Origin: Pirellulaceae bacterium
Lineage (GTDB): Bacteria > Planctomycetota > Planctomycetia > Pirellulales > Pirellulaceae
Direction: 5' to 3'
Assembly (NCBI GenBank): GCA_028280445.1
Contig: JANQLU010000136.1
Coordinates: 310,001-374,000 of the forward strand
Length of the DNA: 64,000 bases
The notes under the pieces are model-generated. The model ran no database searches and was not told where the DNA came from. It worked only from the letters and a program-made list of their open reading frames with translations. Position 1 is the first letter of the stretch. Every line of letters begins with the position of its first letter. Below are positions 24,070 to 33,740 of this stretch, one piece after another. The position numbers and the translations under genes are program-made.

Positions 24070-25965
24070 TCACCCCTGCGACGGTTGTTTCTTTTTGGTC
24101 GGCGTCAATTTGCGGCGCCACTGTTTAACTTTGCCTGCCGATTCATCAACAATCCGCTGTTGCGTAATTTTCCAGTTTCCATCGACATTTTCGACATGGA
24201 AAATCGCATCGTACTTGATGGTTCTTTGATGAACATGTGCCCAGTGTTCGACAGATCCTACGAGATTCCATTGGCAGCGAAACGCAAATCCCGGATAAGC
24301 TAACGATTCTCCCGGGATCGGATCTGATTTTTGTCCACCTTCGTATTGCACTTCGTCAATATGTGAAATCGCACCGCCTTGGGTCTGCATCGCCAGGCTT
24401 TTACGAATATTTTGATAGGTTGTGCTGAGTAGCGGGCCGTCGATGCTCGCTTGTAACGCGTCATAAACATCCTCTTCGTGATGATAGTCAAACGCGCGAA
24501 ACATGTTTTTATGAATTTTCTCGAACACTTGGGCGGCATCGTTTTCAGATAGTTCTGGCCGCAGCCCCACCTTTTTGGTAATCGATTGAAATGTCGTCGG
24601 GATCAACATCAATGTGATCCAGACTAGACCCAAGCCCACGACGATGGCTGCTACCCATTTGATCCGTTTGGCGGGGGCAAAAAACATGGTCAAAAAAACC
24701 AATGCCGACAAAACACCACCGCCGATGACCGAATAACGCTGAAACTGCTTTTGTTTTTGAAACGCTTCTTGAAACGTCGAAACCGGTTCTGGTGGCGGAT
24801 CGGTGCTGCGACCTGGATTTTTCCAAACGAAAATGTTCTCGTCTTTTTCTTTGAACTCGGCTGTTTTGTAACGGGCAAATTTAAACTTGGTCACTTCTTC
24901 GAAAGCGATCCCGACAGCATCGATCACTTTTAACGCATCGTTAAACGTTTCCCATTTGACCGTTACCTCATCAGGCGTCCCTTTCGTACTGTAAGACAAG
25001 ATAATTCCGACGCGGCCGTTAATCATGCTGACGGTTCGACGCGGAGCGCGAGTGGCAAAATCCATCGTATCCAAACCATAAAAATCGATGCGATCAATGA
25101 CCGGCTGCACGGTGACGCCATCGATTAAAACCGGATTGCCTTCTGACAACAATGCTTCGATTTTTGGTCTGGCGTTGTCTTGTTCTTCGATGGTCAGAAA
25201 CGATTTGTCGGCCCGTTCGAAATCGATCATGGTCGCCAGCGTCGCCAACGGAATCAGCAATTCGTGCCGGACTTCGTAATCGGTAATGTAAATAAACGAA
25301 TACGACGAACTGTAACCCTCGATCCCGACCTGATCGGGTTCCAACTCTTTACTCAACCAATCATCAATGTCTTTTTGCGAAGCGTTTTTGGTGACATCCG
25401 ACCATTTGAAATTCCGCGTCTCGGGTTGATTAAATCGAAGCCCAAATCGCGGGTACGGTGGTTTGGCACCGGTTTGTTTCAAAGTGATATCAATTTCGAC
25501 CGGATTGGGGATTTCCGAATCATCGATCAAATGTTGAAAAGTCAGGAATTTCGGTTTCTCTTTTTTGAACTTGTAGACAAACGTGTAAACCAGCGAATAC
25601 TGCATCAACGACCCGGCCGGCAGCCCTCCTTCGGGAATTTCAATATCGATGATGTTCAGCAGATTGCTGGGAAGTGCGTTTCCGTCGGAATCGACGATTT
25701 TGACATGTTCATCTAGGAATTTGCCATGTTTTTCGATGGCATCGTCCAATTCATCTTCATCGTAGAATCCCGATTCTTTCGCTTCGAGACCGTGAAACAG
25801 CTCCAAATCGTCCGCATAAACGACTTCGTAGCTGACCGTCATCCGATCCGTACCGATGAAAGCCTTGGCTTTGATCACCGAAACTGGGTGCTCCAGTGCC
25901 GATGCGCTGCTGCCGCACAGGCAAAACAAAACAACAAACAGAGTTTTTCTAAAATTTGTGAACAT
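24070..25965 (-). CDS. Large membrane protein with extracytoplasmic N-region, unknown function
   Basis: A 631-residue protein starting with a signal peptide (residues 1-23, ending ASALEHP). About 390 residues of mixed strands follow, including RMTVSYEVVYADDLELFHGL. Two transmembrane helices lie near residues 412-429 and 435-455. The last 170 residues (NDAAQVFEKIHKNMFRAFDYHHEEDVYDALQ) resemble the small nuclear-transport-factor-like folds that end many planctomycete membrane proteins; this resemblance is my inference. No catalytic motif was seen. It is transcribed alone, with argS divergent from it. Confidence 0.75.
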   Translation of the reverse strand: MFTNFRKTLFVVLFCLCGSSASALEHPVSVIKAKAFIGTDRMTVSYEVVYADDLELFHGLEAKESGFYDEDELDDAIEKHGKFLDEHVKIVDSDGNALPSNLLNIIDIEIPEGGLPAGSLMQYSLVYTFVYKFKKEKPKFLTFQHLIDDSEIPNPVEIDITLKQTGAKPPYPRFGLRFNQPETRNFKWSDVTKNASQKDIDDWLSKELEPDQVGIEGYSSSYSFIYITDYEVRHELLIPLATLATMIDFERADKSFLTIEEQDNARPKIEALLSEGNPVLIDGVTVQPVIDRIDFYGLDTMDFATRAPRRTVSMINGRVGIILSYSTKGTPDEVTVKWETFNDALKVIDAVGIAFEEVTKFKFARYKTAEFKEKDENIFVWKNPGRSTDPPPEPVSTFQEAFQKQKQFQRYSVIGGGVLSALVFLTMFFAPAKRIKWVAAIVVGLGLVWITLMLIPTTFQSITKKVGLRPELSENDAAQVFEKIHKNMFRAFDYHHEEDVYDALQASIDGPLLSTTYQNIRKSLAMQTQGGAISHIDEVQYEGGQKSDPIPGESLAYPGFAFRCQWNLVGSVEHWAHVHQRTIKYDAIFHVENVDGNWKITQQRIVDESAGKVKQWRRKLTPTKKKQPSQG

Positions 25966-26125
25966 GGTCTCAGTTTAATGCTTCATTCCATGGAACAAAA
26001 GAAACAAACGTTTCCGATTCACGACAAAGAGTGAACCATTGCACAGTGATATCCGATTGTCAAAAGTTTCAGATTTTGCACAATTTTGTTGATTCAATCA
26101 AATTTTGACTGAGTCACCCCACAAC

Positions 26126-28135
26126 ATGAACGCTTTAGCCGAAATCAAATCACGATTTTCCAACGCCATTCAACAAGTTTCCGATGACGAACCGGAACAG
26201 TTTCTGGACATGATCCGCCCAGCCCAAGATGGCCGGTTTGGCGATTATCAAGTCAATTGTGCAATGTCGCTGGGAAAACGACTCAATAAACCTACTCGGG
26301 ATGTTGCCGCTGAGCTATTGGAACTGGTCAAAGTCGATGACTTTTGTGCGGATTCCGAAGTGGCTGGTCCTGGCTTTATCAATTTAACGCTCGACGACGA
26401 CTGGATCAAAAATCGTCTGACACAAGCTTTGACACGCTCGAATCTCGGCGTCGATCAAGCAGCCACCCCACAAACGGTCGTCATCGATTTCTCGTCACCG
26501 AATGTCGCCAAGCCCATGCATGTCGGACACATTCGCTCCACAGTCATCGGTGACGCACTAGCACGAATCCTCCGTTTCGCCGGTCACCGTGTCATCACCG
26601 ACAATCATCTCGGCGACTGGGGAACGCAGTTTGGCATGATCATTTACGGATACAAAAATTTCGTGAATGAAGCAGCTTTCGAGGCCAGCCCGATCGATGA
26701 ACTTCTGCGACTATACAAACAAGTGCGCCAGATCATCGATTATCATCAGGCTAAAAACAAAACCATTCCAAAACTTGAGTCCGATCAGGCGCAGCTGACG
26801 AAAAAGCTCGATGAATTAAAGTCGGCAGAAGTTCCAACCGAAAAATCGGCTGCCAAAAAGCATCGCAAGGAAATTGGAAGCCTGGAAAAAAAGCTCAAGG
26901 AGATCGATGAAACTCTAGACGGTGATCAAGAAAAAGATCCGCCCATCATCGGTTTGCATGCGAAAGTCGCGTCGGTCGAGGCCGATCCCGAACAGCTCGA
27001 ATTGGCGAACAAACATGCCACGATTGGCGACATGGTGTTGCAGGAAACAGCAAGCCTGCATGCTGGTGATGCTGAAAACAAATCGCTGTGGGAAAAATTT
27101 TTGCCGATCTGTCGTCAAGATATTCAAAAAATCTACGACCGCCTCGATATCCAATTCGACCACGAACATGGCGAGAGTTTTTATCACGACATGCTCGGCG
27201 AAGTGGTTCAGTCTTTGGAACAAAAGGAAATCGCGCGCGAAAGCGAAGGGGCGACGTGCGTATTTCTGGACGGATACGACACGCCGATGATCGTTCGCAA
27301 AAAAGACGGCGCGTTTCTGTATTCAACAACTGATTTGGCAACCATCAAATACCGGATGGATCACTGGTCTCCCGATGTGGCACTGTACGTCGTCGATCAT
27401 CGACAACATGAACATTTTGCAAAGCTGTTCGCCGTCGCCGAAAAATGGGGTTACGACAAAACTGATTTGCGACATATCAGCTTTGGCACCATTTTGGGAC
27501 GGGATGGAAAACCGTTTAAAACCCGCGAAGGGGATACTGTTGGACTCGAAGGGCTGTTGAACACCGCCGTACAAAAATCTTTTGAATTGGTGAGTGATCT
27601 CGATGACAAAAACCCTGAAGGACCACAATTGGATGAACCAACGCGTCGGTCGGTTGCTGAATGTGTCGGACTCGGTGCATTGAAGTATGCCGACTTGTCG
27701 CAAAATCGAACTTCCGACTACACGTTCAGCTATGAAAAAATGGTCAACCTGAAAGGGAACACGGCTCCGTACCTGCAATACTCATACGCTCGTGTCCAAG
27801 GGATCTACAAAAAAGGGAACATTGACCCTCAAACAATTCGCGAAAACCCCCAACCATTTTTGTTCGAAACAGAAATCGAACGTAACCTGGCATTGCAGTT
27901 GATTCGATTTGGTGAAGCGATTGACGAAGTGATGGTCGATTACAAGCCGAACCTGCTGGCATCGTACTTGTACGAATTGACCGAGATGTTTCACTCGTTT
28001 TTCAATCAATGTCCCGTGCTGACCGCCGAGACAGAGGAACTCAAAGCCAGTCGTCTGCAGCTTTGCGAATTAGTGGCCAGTACAATCAAAACCGGTTTAT
28101 CACTGCTCGGTATCGGGGTGGTCGATCGTATGTAG
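26126..28135 (+). CDS. argS: Arginyl-tRNA synthetase
   Basis: Class I aminoacyl-tRNA synthetase charging tRNA-Arg. The N-terminal additional domain is followed by SSPNVAKPMHVGHIRSTVIG with the HIGH-type HVGH, then DNHLGDWGTQFGMI. The KMSKS region is replaced by GRDGKPFKTREGDTV, as in many ArgS. The C-terminal DALR-type anticodon domain starts near residue 560. Between residues about 200 and 290 there is a charged, coiled-coil-like insertion (KLESDQAQLTKKLDELKSAE) that I associate with planctomycete ArgS. ATG at 26126 is chosen over a TTG seven codons upstream. Length is 669 residues. Confidence 0.95.
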   Translation: MNALAEIKSRFSNAIQQVSDDEPEQFLDMIRPAQDGRFGDYQVNCAMSLGKRLNKPTRDVAAELLELVKVDDFCADSEVAGPGFINLTLDDDWIKNRLTQALTRSNLGVDQAATPQTVVIDFSSPNVAKPMHVGHIRSTVIGDALARILRFAGHRVITDNHLGDWGTQFGMIIYGYKNFVNEAAFEASPIDELLRLYKQVRQIIDYHQAKNKTIPKLESDQAQLTKKLDELKSAEVPTEKSAAKKHRKEIGSLEKKLKEIDETLDGDQEKDPPIIGLHAKVASVEADPEQLELANKHATIGDMVLQETASLHAGDAENKSLWEKFLPICRQDIQKIYDRLDIQFDHEHGESFYHDMLGEVVQSLEQKEIARESEGATCVFLDGYDTPMIVRKKDGAFLYSTTDLATIKYRMDHWSPDVALYVVDHRQHEHFAKLFAVAEKWGYDKTDLRHISFGTILGRDGKPFKTREGDTVGLEGLLNTAVQKSFELVSDLDDKNPEGPQLDEPTRRSVAECVGLGALKYADLSQNRTSDYTFSYEKMVNLKGNTAPYLQYSYARVQGIYKKGNIDPQTIRENPQPFLFETEIERNLALQLIRFGEAIDEVMVDYKPNLLASYLYELTEMFHSFFNQCPVLTAETEELKASRLQLCELVASTIKTGLSLLGIGVVDRM

Positions 28136-28165
28136 TTCGATTCAAAAATTGAGGAAGGATCCAGT

Positions 28166-29044
28166 TTGTCCCGCGCAACAACCAAAAAACGACTCAAGGT
28201 TTCGGAGTTCAAAAATCAAGTGCTCTGTGGCGACGCGGGTGATATCTTAAGTCGTTTGCCAGCTCATTGCGTCGATACGATCGTAACCAGCCCGCCTTAT
28301 TTTCAACAACGCGACTACAACAACAAAAAGCAGATCGGGCAGGAACCAACTGCCGCACAGTACGTCAATCGCCTGGTCGAAGTCTTCGAGCAATGTCATC
28401 GTGTTCTCAAACCGACAGGATCGTTGTGGATTGTTTTGGGTGACAAATATGTCAAAGGGGTTTTGCAGGGAATGCCGTGGAGAACCGCTATCGCTTTGCA
28501 AGATGCAGGCTGGATTTTGCGTAGCGACGTTATTTGGCACAAACCGAACGCGATGCCATCGAGTGTCAAAACACGGCCCACCACCGATCACGAATACATC
28601 TTCTTTTTTACGGCCGGTGCCGATTACTTTTACGACGCCGACGCCATTCGCGAACCCCACGTCACATTTTCCGAAAACAGCAAAATGAAAGGTGGGCGCA
28701 ACCATTTTGGCAAACGTGGCGGAACACCCGAGCAAGGCAAAAACGGTGGCTCATCCAATTTGCACGACGCCCGCTGGGATCAAGCGTTTCATCCCATGGG
28801 CCGCAACAAACGCACAGTCTGGTCGATTCCTTTGTCCAAATGCCGGGAAGCCCATTTTGCGGTGTTTCCAGAACAACTGGTCGAAACCTGCATTTTGGCC
28901 ACATGTCCGGCCGGAGGCATTGTCCTCGATCCTTTCAGTGGCACCGGCACCACAGCCCGAGTCGCCAAACAACTCAACCGCCATTTCATTGCCATCGATT
29001 GCTCGGCCAAGTACTGCAAAATGGCTCGACAAAAACTCGGGTAG
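28166..29044 (+). CDS. Solitary site-specific DNA methyltransferase (beta-class amino-methylase)
   Basis: Methylates exocyclic amino groups of adenine or cytosine in DNA. Motif IV TSPPYF occurs near residue 46, before the SAM-binding motif I, DPFSGTGTTARVAKQL, near residue 253. This order is that of the beta class, and the TSPPY form is common among N4-cytosine enzymes. The target-recognition region lies between them. The TTG start at 28166 is supported by GGAAGGA six bases upstream. No restriction endonuclease gene flanks it, so it is probably an orphan methylase with an epigenetic or housekeeping role. argS ends 30 bases upstream. Confidence 0.9.
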   Translation: MSRATTKKRLKVSEFKNQVLCGDAGDILSRLPAHCVDTIVTSPPYFQQRDYNNKKQIGQEPTAAQYVNRLVEVFEQCHRVLKPTGSLWIVLGDKYVKGVLQGMPWRTAIALQDAGWILRSDVIWHKPNAMPSSVKTRPTTDHEYIFFFTAGADYFYDADAIREPHVTFSENSKMKGGRNHFGKRGGTPEQGKNGGSSNLHDARWDQAFHPMGRNKRTVWSIPLSKCREAHFAVFPEQLVETCILATCPAGGIVLDPFSGTGTTARVAKQLNRHFIAIDCSAKYCKMARQKLG

Positions 29045-29373
29045 CAGTCTTGGTCGAGGAGATTTGGTCGTTTTTGGGTGCCACTCTGGCTCTGCCAGTG
29101 ATTTGTACGAATGAGTTTTTCGACAAATTCTTTCTCAGACCCGTACACCAGTACCTGTGGATCTAATCCTTGCCACTGCAAACAGACCCAATTGCCATAA
29201 AGCGGCAAGGATTTGCGGTTGTTACAACCTTTTTTGCAATTTCTGGGCAATTCGCAAAACGTTGTTTTTTCAGGCACCAACCGGCCATTTTGCCGAAAGA
29301 TACTGGTTCGCTCACCCATCTGAAGGTGTTGGTCGAAGCAGCCAAACCTTTTTTTCGCAAAAGGTCAAATCAC
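29045..29373. other. Spacer with repeat remnants
   Basis: About 330 bases. Positions 29076-29100 carry a family D arm (GGTGCCACTCTGGCTCTGCC). Positions 29165-29174 and 29203-29212 form the inverted pair AATCCTTGCC/GGCAAGGATT, similar to a pair near 59366-59391. The promoter of the following lipoprotein gene should lie after 29230 but is not clear. Confidence 0.5.
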
Positions 29374-29862
29374 ATGTTTGCAAAATTGAAGTTTACTCTT
29401 TGTTTGTCAGTTCTGAGTGTTGTCGTTGCCGCCTCGACAGGCTGTATGACCAGCCACGGAAATGGACAACACGTTGGTAGCAAATCCAAAACACAAAGCT
29501 TCAACGGTTGGACAACCGTCGCCAATCAAGACGTCGAAATCTACGCACTTCAGTCGTTTAACAACTGGGTAAAGATCGGTGAAACCCAGGCCGGCTCATC
29601 TGCCTACAACTACTGGGGCGTCAATTGGTATTTCTGGTACATCAGCGCCAAAGTTCCCAACTCGTGTTGGCACGCCATCAGTGGACCCGGTGCCCAGGGA
29701 GATTACATGGCGGTCATTAAAGTCGTCGATGGAAACGGAAACTCACTTTACTATTTTGAGCCCGGGTTCTACCAATGGTTTGACGAATACAACGACTTTG
29801 GCACGATGTGGTCTGAAAAAGGTGTGTCTACCGAAGCGATCACTTTGTTTGCCGACGACTAA
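29374..29862 (+). CDS. Small lipoprotein of unknown function
   Basis: A 162-residue protein. The start MFAKLKFTLCLSVLSVVVAA leads to the lipobox-like STGC, with Cys near residue 24 as the lipidated residue. The mature part is rich in Tyr, Trp and Asn (YNYWGVNWYFWYISAKVPNSCWHAISG) and reads as a small beta-rich domain. I do not recognise the family. ATG 29374 is chosen because AAAGGT lies nine bases upstream and the signal peptide starts there; a longer frame runs upstream through repeat sequence. lnt, the enzyme that completes lipoprotein maturation, is encoded convergently next door, possibly by coincidence. Confidence 0.7.
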   Translation: MFAKLKFTLCLSVLSVVVAASTGCMTSHGNGQHVGSKSKTQSFNGWTTVANQDVEIYALQSFNNWVKIGETQAGSSAYNYWGVNWYFWYISAKVPNSCWHAISGPGAQGDYMAVIKVVDGNGNSLYYFEPGFYQWFDEYNDFGTMWSEKGVSTEAITLFADD

Positions 29863-29915
29863 TTCGTACGTCAAATCAATATCAGTTCGAGGCTGTGGGC
29901 AAAACGCCGGCAGCC

Positions 29916-31694
29916 TTATTTGTTTTGGGCGCGATCGATCATCCGTCGCGCCATCGTCACCCGAATCCCAATCAGCACGGCGATAATACAACAGCAAAGA
30001 CACACGATGGGAGGATAATCACCTAGTGTTCGATAGATGCTGACACCATTTTTTTCTTTTTGAAATTCAACTAACAAGACACCGGTGTCACGACGTGGCC
30101 CCACTTGAAGCAACTCACCGCGAGCGTTGATGTATCCCGAAAACCCTGTATTCGCTGCAACAATCGACGGTTTACGAAATTCCACCGAACGAAAAACGTT
30201 ACAGGCCAGGTGGAGATCCAAACAATTGGAACCAAAAAACCAACCGTCATTCGTTAAATTCGCCAGCAAATCAGGCTCTTGGTCGCGGCGTTTGAGTTCT
30301 CTCAAATGACGATTGATCAAATGCGTGACCGTACTTTCAAAACAAATGTTGGCGGCAATTTTAACGCCTTGAACCTCAAAGACCACGGGTTGTTGCCCCG
30401 GGGTCAGCGGCTGACCGATGGGCATTAAATCATAAACCCATGGGATCAGATGCCCCAAAGGAAAATACTCACCAAAGGGTACGCGGTGATTTTTGTAATA
30501 ACTTTCGAGCACAATACCATTTTTGTTAAACAACATCGCGCCGTTATACGACTGGTCATTTGACGCGTTGAGAATGTTGGCTCCTGTTAACAGCGGGACC
30601 GTTGTTTTGAATTCGATTTGGTTGGGATCTTCGTCTGGCAGTGCTGCAGCACCTTGCACCGCATAAAACCAACTTCGAACTCTTCGTTTAGAGTCGCCCA
30701 GGATCTTTTGGGCTTCGGCCGACGGTTGAGATTCGCCTTTGGACTCGAAATAAACTGACGGGAACATCGATTCCGGCCAAACCAACAAATCAACGTCCGG
30801 ATGTTTCCTTCGAGCTTCGATCGTTAAATTTCGATACTGCGTCAATTGACGTTCATAAAACTGCCTGGACTCCTCAAGTGTTTTGGGAAAGATCGTATCG
30901 ATTGAACCTTGAATCAGAACAATATTGACACTCGATTTTTCAGCGCCATCGATTGCTGTGTTCGAATTGAGCTTCCAGTAACCGTACGCCACCATCAGCG
31001 CGAGCACAAAAACGCAAACTCCAGGCCGAGTCCAAAAAAAGAATCGTGGTAGCGGTGTTTCGTTTTTCTTCGACCACTTGCCCAGCATTTCAACACAACT
31101 GGCGGTCACCAGCACCATCAAAAAACTGATACCGTATCCGCCGGCAATGTCGGCCAGTTGAATCATCACAGGTATTTTGAACATCGCATGAGGCAGCATC
31201 GCCATCCCAAATCCGGTGAGCAAATGAGATCGCAACAATTCCACCGCTACCCAAGCGATCGGGGCCGCTAACAAGATTGGAAATCGCAAATGCCGTGTGA
31301 GACATCGCCCAAACCAGACAAACATCGGAAAAAAAACAGCCAGGTAGCCACTCATGGCCACCCAACCAAAATAGCCCGCCCAATGTGGCAGTGTCACAAA
31401 ATAAACCAGCAACATCCAATGAACAAATCCACCGAACCAGATCTTGAAATAATCCCGTCGTCGCAGTTTGACAACATTTGGCAACATCAGCGCTATCAAT
31501 GGGCCCGCGGCGACCCAAGCCAACGGCCAAATACCCAAAGGAGGAAAACATGCCCAGAGCAACAAACCGGAACTCAACGAAAGGGTCAATGGGCGAGAAT
31601 ACCAAGCACCGTTTGATGCGGCGGAATGTTTTTTTGGCGAGTCGACGGTTGCTGCAGGTTTTTGTAACTGCGCCGATTTTGGTTGTTTGGACAT
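29916..31694 (-). CDS. lnt: Apolipoprotein N-acyltransferase
   Basis: Adds the third acyl chain to the N-terminal Cys of lipoproteins in the inner membrane. The N-terminal half has about seven hydrophobic helices (residues 33-250). The C-terminal half is a nitrilase-like domain with the catalytic Glu in VWPESMFPS, a Lys region downstream and the catalytic Cys in IAANICFESTVTH; LTNDGWFFGSN is also typical. A final helix anchors the C-terminus. At 592 residues it is longer than E. coli Lnt (512), mostly through N-terminal and loop extensions. ATG 31694 is preferred over the adjacent TTG. Confidence 0.93.
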   Translation of the reverse strand: MSKQPKSAQLQKPAATVDSPKKHSAASNGAWYSRPLTLSLSSGLLLWACFPPLGIWPLAWVAAGPLIALMLPNVVKLRRRDYFKIWFGGFVHWMLLVYFVTLPHWAGYFGWVAMSGYLAVFFPMFVWFGRCLTRHLRFPILLAAPIAWVAVELLRSHLLTGFGMAMLPHAMFKIPVMIQLADIAGGYGISFLMVLVTASCVEMLGKWSKKNETPLPRFFFWTRPGVCVFVLALMVAYGYWKLNSNTAIDGAEKSSVNIVLIQGSIDTIFPKTLEESRQFYERQLTQYRNLTIEARRKHPDVDLLVWPESMFPSVYFESKGESQPSAEAQKILGDSKRRVRSWFYAVQGAAALPDEDPNQIEFKTTVPLLTGANILNASNDQSYNGAMLFNKNGIVLESYYKNHRVPFGEYFPLGHLIPWVYDLMPIGQPLTPGQQPVVFEVQGVKIAANICFESTVTHLINRHLRELKRRDQEPDLLANLTNDGWFFGSNCLDLHLACNVFRSVEFRKPSIVAANTGFSGYINARGELLQVGPRRDTGVLLVEFQKEKNGVSIYRTLGDYPPIVCLCCCIIAVLIGIRVTMARRMIDRAQNK

Positions 31695-31778
31695 CAAGGA
31701 CGAAAAAAGTGTGAAAGTTTTTTATCTGGCTCCCTCAATCGTAAGACGATCTGTTTTTCAGTCCTAGAGCATTTTCGC

Positions 31779-31855
31779 AGGGCCGGTTCCCAGCGGCCAA
31801 ACCAACAATCGGCAATCGAACAATTCAACAAACGGCCGGTGGAAACAGGCCCTAC
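31779..31855. repeat. Imperfect inverted repeat (family B, copy 2)
   Basis: AGGGCCGGTTCCCAGCGGCC at 31779-31798 faces GGCCGGTGGAAACAGGCCCT at 31834-31853. Arms match imperfectly and the loop is about 35 bases. It lies between the 3' end of moeA and the 5' end of lnt. Confidence 0.7.
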
Positions 31856-31856
31856 G

Positions 31857-33065
31857 TCAAATTCGTCTCACGACAACTTGATCGCCAACCGAATACGAAG
31901 AACTGGCAGGAAATTCAATCAAGCAGTTTGCGGCGGCCAGACGGATTTGATCCGCCGACCCAATCCACTGCAAAACTTCGACTTCGTGAGACCGGCCACA
32001 GTAAATTCCGGGTTGCAGCAAAAAACGGTTCCCGCGGTTGGTAAACGCCGTTTTTAAAATGGCGGCCGCGGATTCGTCAAATCGGCCTGGGTTGTGTTGC
32101 CCGCGCATTTTTCGCAGCGCGGATTTTACCAACAACTCAAAACATACAAATGTGCTCACGGGATTCCCTGGAAGTCCGAAAACCAGGCACCGATGTACAT
32201 CGTTTTCAAACACGCCAAACCAAGCAGGCTTGCCGGGTTTCAAATTCACTTTGTGAAACACCTGGCGTACCCCTAATTGGTTCAGGGCTTCTGGAATCAA
32301 GTCCTTCTGTCCCATTGAAACACCTCCGGTGATCACCAGAACATGAGACTTCAATCCCGCCTCCAGGGCTTCTACCAAAACGGACATTTCGTCGGCAATG
32401 TGGCCGATGTATCGATAGTTGTCTGTCACTTGCCTGGCAGCAGCTACAAGTAATGGTCCGTTGCTATTGCGGATACATCGATCGCTGGTTTTTGAATCGA
32501 CAGGCACAATTTCATCGCCCGTCGTAACAATCGAGATCGACGGATCCCGGTAAACCAAAGGCCGCGCACAACCGGCTTCGGCCAACACACCGATCCGCGC
32601 AGGTGTCAACCGCGAGCCCGTCGTTGCCACGACATCAGCGGACTGACAAACGGCACCTTGCTGCAAAATAAATTGTTCGTGTTGAACTTTGTCAGCATCG
32701 ATCGCAACCGTATTCGCATCCAACAATTTGGTTTCTTCGACCATCACGACGGCCGATGTTCCCGGCGGGATCGGTGCTCCTGTCATGATTTGCACTGCCG
32801 TTTTGTCGCCAACCGTTTGGCTTGACGATTGACCAGCGTCAACACGATCAATGATCGCCAGCTGTTGCATTCCATTGGTCGACTCACAATCGAATCCCAC
32901 GGCGTAGCCATCAACCAGCGATTTTGAGAAAGGCGGTTGGTCCGCATCGGCTACCACATCTTGGGCCAGGATTTTGCCAACTGCTGAATGCAGATCGACG
33001 TTTTCGGTTTCGATAATCCGTGCTGAGTCGAGAACCAGCTTGATCGCGTCGTCGAGAGGAATCAT
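31857..33065 (-). CDS. moeA: Molybdopterin molybdenumtransferase
   Basis: Inserts molybdate into adenylylated molybdopterin to form molybdenum cofactor. Recognisable parts: N-terminal MIPLDDAIKLVLDSARII, FSKSLVDGYAVGFD (the invariant Asp-Gly-Tyr-Ala), MTGAPIPPGTSAVVMVEET, and the MoaB/Mog-like domain with VLVITGGVSMGQKDLI and FGLPGNPVSTFVCFELL. The 402-residue length is standard. Its start codon overlaps the stop of the upstream glutamine amidotransferase gene by four bases (ATGA), so the pair is translationally coupled. No molybdoenzyme is encoded in the window. Confidence 0.94.
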   Translation of the reverse strand: MIPLDDAIKLVLDSARIIETENVDLHSAVGKILAQDVVADADQPPFSKSLVDGYAVGFDCESTNGMQQLAIIDRVDAGQSSSQTVGDKTAVQIMTGAPIPPGTSAVVMVEETKLLDANTVAIDADKVQHEQFILQQGAVCQSADVVATTGSRLTPARIGVLAEAGCARPLVYRDPSISIVTTGDEIVPVDSKTSDRCIRNSNGPLLVAAARQVTDNYRYIGHIADEMSVLVEALEAGLKSHVLVITGGVSMGQKDLIPEALNQLGVRQVFHKVNLKPGKPAWFGVFENDVHRCLVFGLPGNPVSTFVCFELLVKSALRKMRGQHNPGRFDESAAAILKTAFTNRGNRFLLQPGIYCGRSHEVEVLQWIGSADQIRLAAANCLIEFPASSSYSVGDQVVVRRI

Positions 33066-33646
33066 TGGATTTCCAGAAAATTCTTCAGCAGTGCATGCCC
33101 GTCAACAGTCAAAAAACTTTCCGGGTGAAACTGCAAACCAAACGTCGGATTCTCACAATGTTCGATGGCCATGACTTCCAACGTCCCATCTTCGTTGTTG
33201 GCCCAAGCCGTCATTTTAAACTCGTCGCTGAGTGTCGGCGGGTCAATCACCAGGCTGTGGTAACGTGTCGCCACCAGCGGATTGGGTAACCCGCGAAAAA
33301 TCCCTTTGCCTTCGTGTTTGATTTCATCCGTCTTGCCGTGATACAGATGCGTTGCCCGGACGATATCGGCACCCGTTGCCGCTCCGATCGATTGGTGGCC
33401 CAAGCACACACCAAGAACCGGTATTTTGCCAGAAAAATGTTCAACACTCGCAACCGATATTCCCGCTTCGCGCGGCGTACAAGGACCCGGAGAAATTATT
33501 AAATGCGACGGGTTCATCGATTTCATCTGGTCGATCGAGATTTCATCATTGCGTTTGACTTCGATTTCCAATGACGAATCAATCTCGCCCAAACGATGAA
33601 CGAGATTAAACGTAAACGAATCGTAATTATCGATCAGTAGAATCAC
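33062..33646 (-). CDS. Anthranilate/aminodeoxychorismate synthase glutamine amidotransferase subunit
   Basis: Class I glutamine amidotransferase giving ammonia to TrpE or PabB. Motifs: ILLIDNYDSFTFNLVH, ISPGPCTPREAG, GVCLGHQSIGAATGA with the catalytic Cys, and LQFHPESFLT with the catalytic His and Glu. At 194 residues it is the size of TrpG/PabA; the sequence alone does not say which. Starts at GTG 33646 or TTG 33655 are both possible; GTG gives the usual N-terminus. It overlaps moeA by four bases. The pairing with moeA, both using pterin-related chemistry, hints at PabA, but this is inference. Confidence 0.9.
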   Translation of the reverse strand: MILLIDNYDSFTFNLVHRLGEIDSSLEIEVKRNDEISIDQMKSMNPSHLIISPGPCTPREAGISVASVEHFSGKIPVLGVCLGHQSIGAATGADIVRATHLYHGKTDEIKHEGKGIFRGLPNPLVATRYHSLVIDPPTLSDEFKMTAWANNEDGTLEVMAIEHCENPTFGLQFHPESFLTVDGHALLKNFLEIQ

Positions 33647-33740
33647 AGCGACCAACAGTTAGGCGGTACGGGAAAAGCACCTATTTTAATTCGTGTTTGC
33701 CGTTCCTGAAACGCCCGAGTTTGAGATACCTTGATCACTG

